Assembly: GCA_029891385.1 (NCBI GenBank)
Contig: CM057230.1
Coordinates: forward strand, 20,712,847 to 20,776,846
Direction: 5' to 3'
DNA: 64,000 bases
Source of the DNA: Erythroxylum novogranatense
Taxonomy: Eukaryota; Streptophyta; Magnoliopsida; Malpighiales; Erythroxylaceae
Below are positions 23,789 to 35,441 of this stretch, piece by piece (within the stretch, counting starts at the first letter, position 1; every line of letters begins with the position of its first letter). The notes beneath the pieces were generated by a model that was not told where the DNA came from, did no database searches, and was given only the letters and a program-made list of their open reading frames with translations. The position numbers and the translations under genes were made by a program.

Positions 23789-26700
23789 TGTAACATCCCC
23801 TCTCCTATAGGAAAGGGTATTTTGGTAATTAGGACGGGTTCGGGATATTAAATTATATTTCGGCATGCACATACAGCATATAGCCTTTCTGATTACTGAT
23901 TGGTTGCACATGCACACAGTATACATGCATTCATGACAGTTTCCGGCCTAGGTTTTATATTGAACTTCTGTGTGAAATTAATGGAGTAATTGAGTTTGGA
24001 AAATTATTTGGACTGCACCATAAATTGTTTTACATTTTTAGAGATTTTTAGAAATTTTTCTGGATTTTTCCGGAGACAATTCCCGGATCGGAAAAATCAC
24101 CAATTGGCGAACCGGTCGATTCTCGGTAGCAAAAATCGCTACCCACTGGTACTGTAATATTGGGTATATTATTTTGGGACTGAAATTAGGGTCATTGGAG
24201 TGGATTGAGGTAAAATTTTAATCTGGATTAAACAAGTAATATTTTGACTTTTCTTTGAATTGAAAACCAATGAGAATTTGCCATGAAAAAGGTCTCATTA
24301 AATGCACTTCCTCTCAATGCTCGGATGTGTATGTTTAAAAGGAAGATGAATTGTTTAGGCTTTTATTATTGTTCATCCGAAAACACACAAACTCAACTCT
24401 TCTTTGCAACCATCGAATTTTTCTCTTTTCTCATCTTACTCCATAACTTCAAGCAACTATCTTAGATTCCATCAAAGCTAGAAGATGAGCTTTGAGCATA
24501 CTTGAGAAGGGAAGGAGGTTGGTACTTTGGTGTAGAAGTTAGAAGTTGGTTATTGAAGTTTTGAAGGAGGTTTTAAATTAGGTATGTATCCATTTAAGGT
24601 TTAAGCTTTAAATGATGTTTGTATATGGAATTAAATGCCATGATAGTAAGGAGTGATTAATAAAAGGTTTAAAGCATTTATTAGGTTCATGTATGCATTA
24701 AAGTGATGATTAATATGGTTTGAAGTAATGGGTGTAAGGCTAAGTGTTTGATGAATTGAAAGTAGTGATATGACTTGATTTTAAATGGAATATGGATGAT
24801 TATTTGGGTATCTGAATTGAGGAATTAAGTGCTGCAATTTTTCAGTATTAGCCCTAGTATATGTAGGAATGTGGTAAGACCTAATTTGTATTTAATTGGA
24901 TGTCTAGTGATGTGAAAAGGCATTGGAAATGATAGATCTAAGGTTAACACTAAATCTGGAAAATTAAGGTTTTAATTGATGTTCCTGTTTTATTCATAAT
25001 TTATTGTGTAGAAATGCAAATGAGGTAAGGTTAGTGGCCACTGAAACTTTGGGATGTTGGCTTCAATTTAGTGTGAAATAGGTGTTGTTGAATTGTAATG
25101 ATAGAAGGGTGAATTTTGAATGGAAAGTTACTGTTCCATTGCCTGTGAACAGTAACCGAAACCACAACATATGAACTTTGCTGATTTTTCTGAATTAATT
25201 GAGATGGAATTAGGGAGAATGGTCTTCATGAAAGTTGTATAATATTTAATTAGCTTTCCATTGCTACTGATCTTGTTATTTTTAGAGTTGTATATTGGGA
25301 GATATGAACTGATTACTATTGCCTGGTTTTGAGCATTTTGATGAAACCTAGTCTAAGTGTGATTTTGTGAGTTTTCGGATTGGAGGCAATTTTAACATTT
25401 TATGTGGACTGAATTGGTGTGAGTGAGCTTCTGAAGAATTGTAGAGGAAGAGATTACCTTGAAATTGATATATGGTGTGTAATTTTAGAAGTCAGAATTG
25501 GGAGTTATGATTTTCAAAATTGACCCTACATTAGGTTATGAATGGCTGATCATAACAGTAGCTTCCATAACAGTTTTGAAATTGATAGAGATCGAATTGG
25601 ATGATGAGTGCTTCATGAAAATTGAATTTTGAGATGTTATATTTTCAGGGATATAAAGTTCTGATTTTACTGACTTGTATACAGGGAGTTATGCTTGTTA
25701 TAATGTTACTGCCCAAATTGGAGGATTTCAGGGACAGTAACATTGAATGAATTAATTGACTTGTTTAGCAATAGAATTTGATTTTAGATTGTTCATGAAA
25801 GTTGTTGAAGACATTGTGAACTTATTGACCATATTTTTTGGTAATTCATTACTGAAGAATCAGTGAGTTATGAAATTGCCAATGTACTGCCCTGTGTTGA
25901 TGAAAATTGAGTAGGCAGTAGGTTTGATGGAGTTTTTGACACCCTTAGGGGTGAAATTGATTTTTATGGTCTTCTTGAGAATTGTAGAGCTTTTCATAAG
26001 CTTTCCAACAAGGTATAGTTTGCATTTTTCAGAAATGTGTAGAAAGAGTTATGGGTGTTGGAAGTTTGGTTGGAAATCAGAAAATAAAGGGGGAAATAAG
26101 GGTTATATATAAAAATATAAATTGTTGAGTTTTTGGTTTCTTTCGTGAATAACTTTTCCGTCCGACGTCCGATTGACCTGATTCTTGAGGCATCGGATTC
26201 ATTGAATATTTAATTTCCTTTTCTGAGAGATTCGGAATTTTTAGAAGGAAATTTGACGTAGCCCCGAGTAACGGAACGATGAATCACTGTTTTATTTAAT
26301 TGGGGACCTATAGAGTCCGAATTATGCACCGTCGCCTATGGATTCCTAATTTTGATAGAATTCTATTATGGGAATTATTGAATTAGGGCCGGGATGCCAT
26401 GAACATGCATTATACACATTTGACTGATTTCATGTGCATTGTTTAGTCATTTATACCGATAGTAATGGTTATTCATTTTAATTTGCTATAGAGGCTCAAG
26501 TGGACCATCGTTCCACGGACTTGGCAGAGACTTCCCGGCACTAGCGTGGAAGTTATTAGGTGAGTAACCTAGTTGGTTATTCCAATCTATGTGTTTACTG
26601 TGATTGATTGCCCTACGAGGATTACGTGGATTATAACTGTGATTTGATTGCCCTACGGAGATTACGTGGATTATATGTGGCATTACTGACTGTGATTTAC

Positions 26701-27590
26701 ATGAGGCAACTGTCTAATTGGACCGAATATTGGACTGTGAAATACCATGTTTAATGTTATGGACCATGTGCATTCATGCACAAATGCATCACACTGTTAA
26801 AAGGAAAGTTGTGAACCGAGACGCCACTGTACTGAACCGAGCCTAGAGCTCGATATACTGAACCGAGCCTCGAGCTCAACGGGAGATAATTCTCCCCAGA
26901 CGCGTCTATACTGATCACTGTTATGCGCTCGGTCACAATACTGAAATGAACTGGAAAAGAGTCACATGTGCATTGCATACTGGACTGAATATTTGGCAAT
27001 GTTTTGACTGGTTCTTTATATACTGTTCTGAGATCTGTTACTGTAATTATACTGTGATTGTTTCAATCGTGTGTTTTGTATAATTATTGAATGAGTACTG
27101 TATCATGCTTATATGATGCATGAATTGGGAGAACCATCAATAATGGTTTCTCATTGAGTTCGCAAACTCATCCAAAATTGCAATCTATTTTTCAGGCCTA
27201 AGTGTAGACAGATAGCTCCCTCAGGACTGTAGAGCCGTATACTGTGGATTGGCGAGAGAAGCGATGGCTCAAAGGTCGGTCAGCTGGGCTTTCTTTTGGA
27301 GACCTATAGTTAGATCTGTCTTTTGTACATTTCAGTGTGTTATTTAGCGTGCAGTGGTTTGGAACAGGTGTAAACTAAAAATACTGACAGTTGTAAATTT
27401 CTGAGTTTTAAGTGGATGGAATGGAATCCAATTTGGTTTTTAAAAAGTGGACAATTTCTTTTACTGTCTTATGATTGTGATGCCATGAGGAGTGTAGTGG
27501 TTGTTGTCGGTAGTGGTCTCTTGTCGTAGGATATGTATCGGAATGATCTACGGGCGTTCCGGTGGATACCCTATGGTAAGGGGCGCTACA
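23789..27590 (+). repeat. 3' LTR of the level 2 gypsy element
   Basis: This LTR is about 3.80 kb, from TGTAACATCCCCTC to GGGCGCTACA, followed by the target duplication CATAT. It is highly similar to 4910-8680. Where the copies differ between 26700 and 27060 this copy keeps ACTG (for example TACTGTTCTGAGATCTG near 27027), while the 5' copy has lost bases. It is therefore probably the more faithful copy. Confidence 0.9.
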
Positions 27591-28412
27591 CATATATATT
27601 GTTTCCTTGTTACATGTGCATTCCATGGATGAATGTATGATCAGATAATGACAGTTGTGACCGGAGCAGCCACCGAGAGCTAGAAGCTTAATGTATTTGG
27701 GCCTCGAGCCCACAGTGATTCAGAGCCTCAGGCTCAACGATTAATGCACCCATATTGGGACAGTTTAGGCGCTCGGTCACAACACCGTAATAATTTGAAA
27801 AAGTGTCACATACGCAGTTCATATGCATTTGATTTAATCTCTTTGATTAAGTGAAAGGAAAAAAGCCTTATACTTGTGTGAATGATCATGTGATACTTCT
27901 GAATGTGAAATTATGAAATAACTGTGTTATGCTTGATTGTTGCATGAATTGAGTGAACCATCAATGATGGTTACTTCACTGAGTTCGCAAACTCACCCAA
28001 AATTGCAACATATTTTTCAGGATCAAGAGTAGACTCCTAGCTCCATAGGGACTTTTCCTGCCATATAGATCGTTTGACAAGAGAAATCATAGCTCACAGG
28101 TTGGTCAGTTGGGACTTTTGGGATGATCTAGTTAGGGCTGATGTATTTTCCTTGTTATATAGCATTTTGTATTAGGTTTTTGAAGTGATGTATAGACAGT
28201 GAAAACTAACAGATATGTAAACTTTTGGTTTCTATGAAATGAAATGAGGAAACAAATTATGGTTTCAAAATTTTTTTTTTTTATACTGATACTTTATTAT
28301 GATGCCATGTGAAGTACAGTAGTGATCATTCGTAGCTTAATCTTATCGTAGGATATGCGTCGGAATGACCTACAGTGTCCTGGTGTGTACTCTGCGGTAT
28401 GGGAGCGCTACA
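27591..28412 (+). mobile_element. Right part of the level 1 gypsy solo LTR
   Basis: After the CATAT duplication, the interrupted LTR resumes and ends GGGAGCGCTACA at 28412, followed by ACAGG (28413-28417), which matches 1694-1698. Its last 450 bases resemble the end of the level 2 LTR: the AACCATCAATGATGG block, a TTTTTCAGG tract, and CGTCGGAATGACCTAC before the end. No coding sequence is seen. Confidence 0.85.
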
Positions 28413-30760
28413 ACAGGATCGACTAGATTATCAACAAATTATGGAATTTTTAATTGTCATTTATGTTTATAGTAGGCTATTGAATTTCAACAGTTGGTTG
28501 TACAACGTCTATTTGAACTTGAAGATCAATGTGAATGACAATCACCTTACTATTTGGGGTGGAAGGTTGAGTATCCATATGATCATTATTAGAGATTGTA
28601 TCTTGAAATTGATCCCTCCCACTAATCAAATTATTCTTAAAAAATTCATTTCTTGATTCCATAATTCTAGTATGATGTGATGGACAACCTATATCCTTTA
28701 GACCATTTGGTATATCCAATGAATTACTTACTTATGGTCCTTGAGTCTAATTTCTTCTCTTGTCGATTATAAATTCTTACTTCAGACGGATATTCCTAAA
28801 TGCATATATGTTGCAAACTTGGTTTCCAACCTTTAAATAACTCAAATTGCATCTTTGGAACAACCTTAGTTAGTACTCGGTTTACTATATAGATATTCGT
28901 CTTAAGAGCTTCAATCCATAAGGACTTGGGAAGTTTAGAGCCACTCAACATGCTCCACACCTTATCCAATAATGTTCTTTCTTCATCCTATTACACCATT
29001 CTGGTTTGGAGATCCAAGCATAGTGTATGGAGCTGCTATCCTATTTTCTTGAAGATACCTCGCAAATGGACTAGTGCTTATCCACCTTCAGTATATCTAC
29101 CAAAATATTCCTCAACTCTATCAGATCTCATGATCTTAATTTGTTTACCGCATTTTTTCTCTACTTCTACTTTGAACATTTTACAAGCATTTAGTGCTTC
29201 ATTCTTGTTACAAAGCAAGTAGAGATACATATATCGTGAACAATCATTTATAAATGAGGTGAAGTATTTCTAACCATACTAGTCCATATCTGAACTAAAA
29301 ATATTCATATGTATGATTTTTACTATGTCTAAACTTCTCTTTGCACCTTTCTTGATTTGTTAGTCTGCTTTCCCTTTATACAGTCCACACAAATATCAAA
29401 ATAAGTAAAATACAAAATCCAAAATCCAAAATCCAAAGTACTATGTACCCCATCAGTCACCAATCTCTTAATCCTTTCTATAGAGATATGTCCTAATCTC
29501 CAATTCTACAACAAAGAGAAAATTTGATTCATGACACAACGTTTTGTTCCAGCATGAACATGTGTTGCATTGTAACATGTATTATCTTGTAAATTAAAAC
29601 CGAAAAGACTATCAAATAATGCATCATTCTCAACAAATTCAGATTTATAAAATAACTTTAAAGGTTTGTCTAAAAATGAAAAGAATATCCGAACGATGCA
29701 AGTCTTGAAACTGAAATCAATTTCCTAGAGAAAATGGGAATATAAAATGTCTTTTTTTAGTTTTAAAATAAAAACAGTACATAAAATTAGATTGTAATCC
29801 CCAACAGCCTCCACATGTAAACATATCTTATTTTTGGATAAGATATACTGCTCATTTCCTACTGACTTCCTTAGGTTTTGTAGATCCTGTAACACATATA
29901 TAATATGGATGGAATAACTAGAATCAATCCACCATATGTCATGACAAACTTCATCCATATTAGATTCAAAACAAACTAGTGAGATTAGATTAACTTTCTT
30001 TTCAAACCATTCCTTACGTTTGACTCAATCCTTCTTCATATGTCCTCTCTTCTTTCAAAGAAGCACTTGCATTCCTTCTTAATGTCAACTTGGATAGGTA
30101 TTTTACCTTTTCACTTTGAGTTGGCTTGATTTTTCTTCTTATCATAAACAAACATATGTGTCCTCTATAAACTCTCTCCCTATTCCATTGATAATCTCCC
30201 TTCCTCTTAGACACACATGGTCATTAATTCTTTTATTGACCACTTATCCTTATGTGTATTATAACGTATTTTAAAGGGTCCATATGGTGGTGGAAGGGTG
30301 TTCAAAATGTAATATATGAGGAAAGAATCAAACATCTCAACCTTTAGTTTCTTTAACCAAGCCACAATACCATTCATCTTCATGATATGATCACGCAGAC
30401 CTCGGATACTAATGAGTCTTGTAGATAAAAACTTCATAATTAAGGTTCTTGCAAGTGTTGTTTGAAGTTTCGATCTGTTTATCAAGAACCTTCAATAGAA
30501 CACAAACATTGTCATATTACTCTACGAAACTATGAATGCCAATAGAAATTTTTGTTTTAATGAACATCACACTTAGGCGTTAGATCACTCCCAACGTTCA
30601 TAAAATGCAGTTTCAGTTATAATGCTAGCCTTCATTACCTTAGGTGGTTCGTCTTTTTGGATAGCTTGATTAATATCTATCTACTCCAGATGAAGAAGAA
30701 TTCTCTCCTTCCAAATCTTATAATTTTCACCCTTTAGTTCAAAATTTTCACAACTTGTAT
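28413..30760 (-). pseudogene. Ty1/copia polyprotein remnant: gag, protease and integrase
   Basis: This is the upstream half of the level 0 copia. On the minus strand, 30745-30600 gives the gag N-terminus (NYKIWKERILLHLE, then DEPPKVMKASIITETAF). 30485-30207 gives a UBN2-type gag domain (TLIMKFLSTRLISIRGLRDH, then YNTHKDKWSIKELMTMCV). 29958-29725 is the protease, with WWIDSSYSIHI where the active-site DSGA is expected, so the key Gly-Ala pair is lost. 29300-28700 is the integrase core, with FINDCSRYMYLYLL and IKIMRSDRVEEYFGRY. Stops and frameshifts are frequent. The polyprotein continues at 1698-1 beyond the inserted LTR. Confidence 0.88.
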
Positions 30761-32015
30761 AAGAGAAACTAACAGTTTGAATAGATGCATAAATTAAACA
30801 TACATGCTACTTATTAATAAATTGAGGCTAACAAACTATATATATGTATTCCCAATATAAAACACATCTTAAAAGACATAAATCAAATGACATAAAAATT
30901 GTCTATGGGCTAAATTTTTAATTTAAACATATTTATGTTAAACTATATGATAAAACTATCAAATTATACACCAATTTTAATATCTATGGAAAATTAGAAA
31001 ATAAATTTGATATTTTATCATAATTAATTATTCAAATATAATAAAATTCTGTGCGATAAAATTTATTATACTAAAACTTTTTATCCATGATGTTATTCAC
31101 AAGGCAAAAATATAGACAATCTCCTTTATGTTGAACATTTATAAAAAATAAGTCCAACGGATTATGGGTAAGTGCTAAGGGGTGTATGTCAAGAATCTCA
31201 CATTAGACAAGTGTGAGTGTATTCAATCATTTATAATAGTGCGCAAACCTCCCCTCTCAAGTTAGCTTTTGGGGGTGAGTTAGGCCTTTCAACACTTATT
31301 GCAAATTGTCAACGTGGCATTTTTTTAATGCCGAAAATGAGTTCTAGTAGGAGGTATCTAACAAAATTCTCCCTATTAAAGAACAAATATGTTCACTAAA
31401 GTCTAATAACTGCTTGCCTTCAATAGTCGATCTTCTTCTTCAAAGTTTTTAGTCTCATTCAACTCAACTTTCTCTCCTTATTTTCTTTATCTCATCTTTT
31501 GTTAAGAAGCGATTAGATGAATGTTTGATTGTATATGTGTGTTACATTAAGGTATCTCGAATGTTCTAGAGAAAGTTGATGAAAATGGAGGCAATGGTGA
31601 TGTCCCGATGTTTTGTACAAGATTAGGCAAATTGGTAGTTTTGAAACAATCGATTGCAAAAGCTCTGTATGTTCTTTATGACAATGATGGAATCATTCAA
31701 TTTCATATGTATGAGTTTGAATTTGGGTTCCTCATACAACTTGATTTAACTTATTTAGTTTTTGGGATTTAATTTTTTAAATAATTGTGAAGAATATAAG
31801 GTGATTTTTTTATCTCGTTTGCTCCTTAATTAGTGAAACACATGGTATGTAAGATTCGTCTAATTTATTGTTACATATTGCTTCTGAGAAATCAATTAAT
31901 TTATCTTCTACTGGTTTAGTTGGAGCCAAAAGTTGTAGGGCTTGGAAGAGGTAGCAATGAATCAAAATTTCAAGGCTTCCAACAGCTAATGAAACTATCT
32001 ATTGTTAATGAATCA
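30761..32015. other. AT-rich stretch with LTR-like debris, no gene
   Basis: 30780-31140 is AT-rich and may be the worn 5' leader or LTR of the level 0 copia. A block at 31187-31294 reads, on the minus strand, TGTTGAAAGGCCTAACTCAC through to GAGATTCTTGACA. It has the TG...CA ends and wording of a short copia or TRIM-type LTR, but I find no convincing target duplication. 31400-32015 contains short open stretches (for example near 31590-31750) that I cannot assign. Confidence 0.4.
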
Positions 32016-32019
32016 ACTT

Positions 32020-33300
32020 GTTAAGATACGAGTGATTATATCTTATTATTTAATTTTGGACATTATTTGATAATTGGAACTAGTTTTGTTTATGTGGGAC
32101 TCTTTTAAGACAAGTGTTGATAAGGTTTAAAATCCTATTTAAGGATTTTTTTTTAATTGACTATTTTTAGGATAATGGTTATCCAAGGATTTAATTTTTT
32201 TTAGAATTTCAAATTGATTATGGCAAATGTTATATAACTAGGATCCTTACATGCATTGGATAAAAAAGCTGTCATTTTTGAAAAGGTAAAATGATATATG
32301 TTGGATGACTTGGTAGCTAGTGTTTCTTAGGTGATTTCGATAAGGTTCAACTGTTTGTGTTAAGAAATAACTCCATTTGTTGCTAAACCTTTTTGGTATC
32401 AGCTAACCTAGGCTGAATTGATTTAAGCTGCATTTTTCTTTGGTGAGTGTCATTGATTGTAGAGGTATGCAGATGTGATTTTCTTTGCTATTTATTCTTT
32501 CATTCTTGAACGAAAGTTAAGGATGGCATTAGATCATATTTGAAGCTGATTTTGTGAGATACAATTTTAGACTTGGTGCTGCAACTTTCTATGAAGGTCT
32601 CACGACCTTATTTTTTTAATCATGGATTATGTTGTTTCTATAGCTACACAATCTTCTTTTTTTGAATAATTATTGAGGGCTGTGTGATTATTGATTTGGT
32701 GTATGAAAACTCTAGAAGATTTTTGTGATATTTGTAGTTGTATTGTCAGGAGTATTGAGCTATCTTTGACAGCTAATATTTGGCAATCTTATCTATCTTA
32801 GACAACTTTGGTAGCTGATATTTGGCAATTTTATCTATCTTGGCCAACTGTGTTTTTCAGTAGTGTTGCTTGATTTCCAAGGCTGTCTAGATATTGGTTT
32901 TTGTTTACAACAATCTTGGTGTTTTTGTAGCCTTTTGTGTATGGCATTTCGGTGAAGAAACATTTGTTGATTTGAGTCAATGATGATATTGAAGCCTCAC
33001 AGCAGATATTTGATGACAATTTCTCGTTCTTTCATTAATGAAGCATCATATTTAGGGGAGTTGTTTTATTAAAATCTCAAGTGTTGTCTTTATTTATGTT
33101 GGTTATTATTCAATCACTTGAGTTGTTTATTTCGTATTGTTATCATTAAACATTGTTGAAAAAATCTTCTGTTGAAGTTAATATGAGGCGGTCGTAATAT
33201 TGAGTATGACATACTTTCATGGGTTGTAAGGACGAGAGATAATGTCAATGGTTGAGTGGTGTCGGATCAGTTTAGCCTTTCATAAAAACTAAACTATTGT
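32020..33300 (+). repeat. Sirevirus-like copia LTR, plus-strand copy
   Basis: Two blocks match, in inverted order, a pair of segments near the right end of the window. 32030-32340 (ATCTTATTATTTAATTTTGG, then GGACATTATTTGATAATTGG) matches 59765-60086. 33070-33260 (CAATCACTTGAGTTGTT, then AAAAATCTTCTGTTGAAGTT) matches about 55930-56060. The right-hand copy lies next to repeated polypurine tracts and an env-like remnant, so this is best read as an LTR of the same family. The likely LTR start is TGATTATATC at about 32031. No internal coding sequence adjoins it, so it may be a solo LTR or fragment. Confidence 0.6.
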
Positions 33301-33559
33301 CATAAGGATTATACAAGTGTACCTTAGTAAGGCAATCACATACACGAATGTATTGTCGCACTCCCCTTTCTCCAATGTACTTCATAAAGAACAACTTTTT
33401 GACCAATGTACTTATCTGTGTATTAGATGAGATCTTATACCTTTAGGAGACATTATTCAAGAATTCCTTTTCTATGTTCATGTCCAGAAGTCCATTAAGT
33501 AGATGGTCCGAAATAGATCTCTTAACAATAAGGTAACACAATATGTTTGACCGATCTCA

Positions 33560-33745
33560 GGCTGTATAAACTACTCTATCAACCTCCTAGCTGACAGATG
33601 TAGGTGTAGATGACGTATTTGTAATCATGGTCATATTAATATCCGCCATCTCTATTGAAAAATCCACATCCTTTTTCCACTTTGTAAAATTGAAACCAAT
33701 CAAGGTTTCAACAATGACATTGTTGTCGTTGACAGAAAATGTAAC
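33560..33745 (-). pseudogene. Second copia gag N-terminal fragment
   Basis: The minus strand reads NVIVETLIGFNFTKWKKDVD followed by FSIEMADINMTMITNTSSTP, the typical N-terminal gag pattern of copia elements (a short lead, then xFxxWKxxxxxxLxMxDxD). It is not part of the level 0 element, which has its own gag N-terminus at 30745. The frame dies after a stop near 33597. The rest of this element is not seen in the window. Confidence 0.6.
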
Positions 33746-35080
33746 TGCAAAACGATGATGTGAAGATCAACACAAATATAAGATAATAGTGATACTCAAA
33801 GCTATAAAATAGCATTTGTATCAAGAATTCGATCTCACATATTATGAAACATAATACATGCAAATCAAATCTCTACATAAAAGCAATCAGAGTATATATC
33901 ATTAATTCTCATGACACTACTACTTGTGGGTGAATAGACTATTTAAGCAATGATTTTTCTCCATCTTATGCCTTTATGCATATTTCAGAATCTCATATAA
34001 AGTCAACACCTATGGGTAGAATAGTCAAACACAAGACCAAAGACATCCCCCAACATGTAAGTAGAATAATTCAAATAATAACTTGAAAGACCACTTTTGT
34101 GACTACAATCTCATAAATACTCAAAAGGATCAACAAACACAAGGCATACACCTTCATGTACCCTCACATTCTGTATAGGCATATAGTATGGGACAATATA
34201 CCATCAATAAATGTAAACTCTCAATGCGTAGTGTCATTATCACATACTAATGCTGATAGCATTATCAGTAAACTTTATTTAAGACTTTTGTCACGGAAAA
34301 ATCTCAATTAGAGTGACTATCATATGATACCGAACACTGATCTTATCATATGAAATACGAAAACTTCAAGTATCTCCCTCATGTCAAGTTTGAATCTTGA
34401 AAATTCACTCAAAATGACTTTAGAATGTTTTATTTCCTTTTTTTGAAGTTAAACTTTATTTATTATTAATGTAATAAATCTAAAAAATTAAAAAAAAACT
34501 CACTTTAAAAATTCTTCGGATCCAAAAACGGACCCAAAATTACTCGATGTATCATTACGGAAATTTTGAGTTTTTTTTTGTTAACTCAGCAGCATTATGC
34601 ATGCATCGAGCGCATATGCCCTGCTAAGAAAAAGGCAATTTTTGGCAAGTTTTGGGTTAGTTTTAGGACTTAAGAAAAAGGCGATTTTTGGCAAGTTTTG
34701 GGTTAGTTTTAGGACTTTAAAGCTTGTTTTCAAACTGTTTTTCAATGCTAACCACATTTAACACACATTCGAGCATCTATAAGCAAGAAAAAACTAAAAA
34801 ACAAATTGTTATTATTTAAAACCTTTATAGAGAAAAAAAACTGAAAAATCTTCGTTTTTATCACTCAAAATGCAAAAACTTAAAATTTTTAACCTTTCTT
34901 TCATAGATAATTTTTAAAACTTTTTGAAGCAGATAGAGTTAAAGCATTGGAGGTTTAACTTTTTTCGTGGTGTAATATCAAGCATAACAAGAGTTTGAAT
35001 TATGTATACAGCGACAGTTCAATTTTAACTAAAATATATATTTTGAAGCTCACGCATATGCATCCTAATGCCAACTGTCA
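33746..35080. other. Gene-free spacer upstream of the first acyltransferase
   Basis: 33746-34300 may be the leader or LTR of the copia fragment to its left. 34430-34960 is AT-rich. A CATGCATG motif lies at 34600-34607. No coding similarity is seen. Confidence 0.5.
34626..34717 (+). repeat. Two-copy 46 bp tandem repeat
   Basis: AAGAAAAAGGC at 34626 and again at 34672 each starts a 46 bp unit ending TTTTAGGACTT. The copies differ at a single position (CAATT against CGATT). Confidence 0.9.
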
Positions 35081-35084
35081 GTGC

Positions 35085-35093
35085 TATATAAAA
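35085..35093 (+). promoter_or_regulatory. Candidate TATA box of the first BAHD gene
   Basis: TATATAAAA lies about 350 bp before the coding start, which would give a leader of roughly 320 bases. The shared upstream region of the two BAHD genes begins shortly after it (about 35130). The equivalent TATA is not seen before the second gene. Confidence 0.4.
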
Positions 35094-35247
35094 ACTTCAT
35101 GTCAATCAAATCTGTAATTGAGGGTATTCCATGGAGGCTAAGTTGGATGCTTTCATCTTTAATAATTCCAGGCCCATTCAACAATCCCCTGTTCTTTCAA
35201 TTATTGGAGACAACTTTTCAAGAGCCATCCACTACGAGGCTACTTTT

Positions 35248-35387
35248 CCCTGTTAATAAAATCCCGTGCTCAACTTTTCATGAGGTATCTTTGTAGATCT
35301 TTTAGATCCAATATTATGATATCGACCACGATCATGTAGCGATTTGACTTCATTCAATTGCCCTGTTAACAAAATCCCGTGCTCAAC
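35248..35387 (+). repeat. Dispersed 27 bp direct repeat in the BAHD leader
   Basis: CCCTGTTAATAAAATCCCGT (35248) recurs as CCCTGTTAACAAAATCCCGT (35361), both followed by GCTCAAC, 113 bp apart. The second BAHD gene has only one recognisable copy (near 49133), so this leader gained a local duplication. Confidence 0.8.
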
Positions 35388-35441
35388 TGCATTCTCTCAT
35401 TGAAGACCTCCTAAGCAAGAAGCTAAGCCCTTGTTGAACAT

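Larger units (their letters stand above)
4910..27590 (+). mobile_element. Nearly full-length Ty3/gypsy chromovirus (nest level 2), itself interrupted
   Basis: Two LTRs (4910-8680 and 23789-27590) flank gag, protease, RT, RNase H and integrase with a C-terminal chromodomain-like region. CATAT at 4905-4909 and at 27591-27595 is the 5 bp target duplication. A primer-binding site matching initiator tRNA-Met follows the 5' LTR, and a polypurine tract precedes the 3' LTR. The gene order PR-RT-RH-IN and the chromodomain place it among chromoviruses. The very long LTRs and the DVILGMDWL protease ending suggest the Tekay/Del lineage (inference). The gag, protease, RNase H and integrase frames are broken, and a minus-strand gypsy element sits in the RNase H/integrase region, so it is non-autonomous. 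Confidence 0.9.

Noticed and set aside
31187..31294. Complete TRIM-type or short copia LTR
   Set aside because: The TG...CA ends and wording fit, but no target duplication or partner LTR was found, so it is mentioned only as LTR-like debris.
31590..31760. Open stretch containing KQSIAKALYVLY, reminiscent of ribosomal protein S16
   Set aside because: Only about eight residues agree and the surrounding residues do not. Too weak to call a pseudogene.
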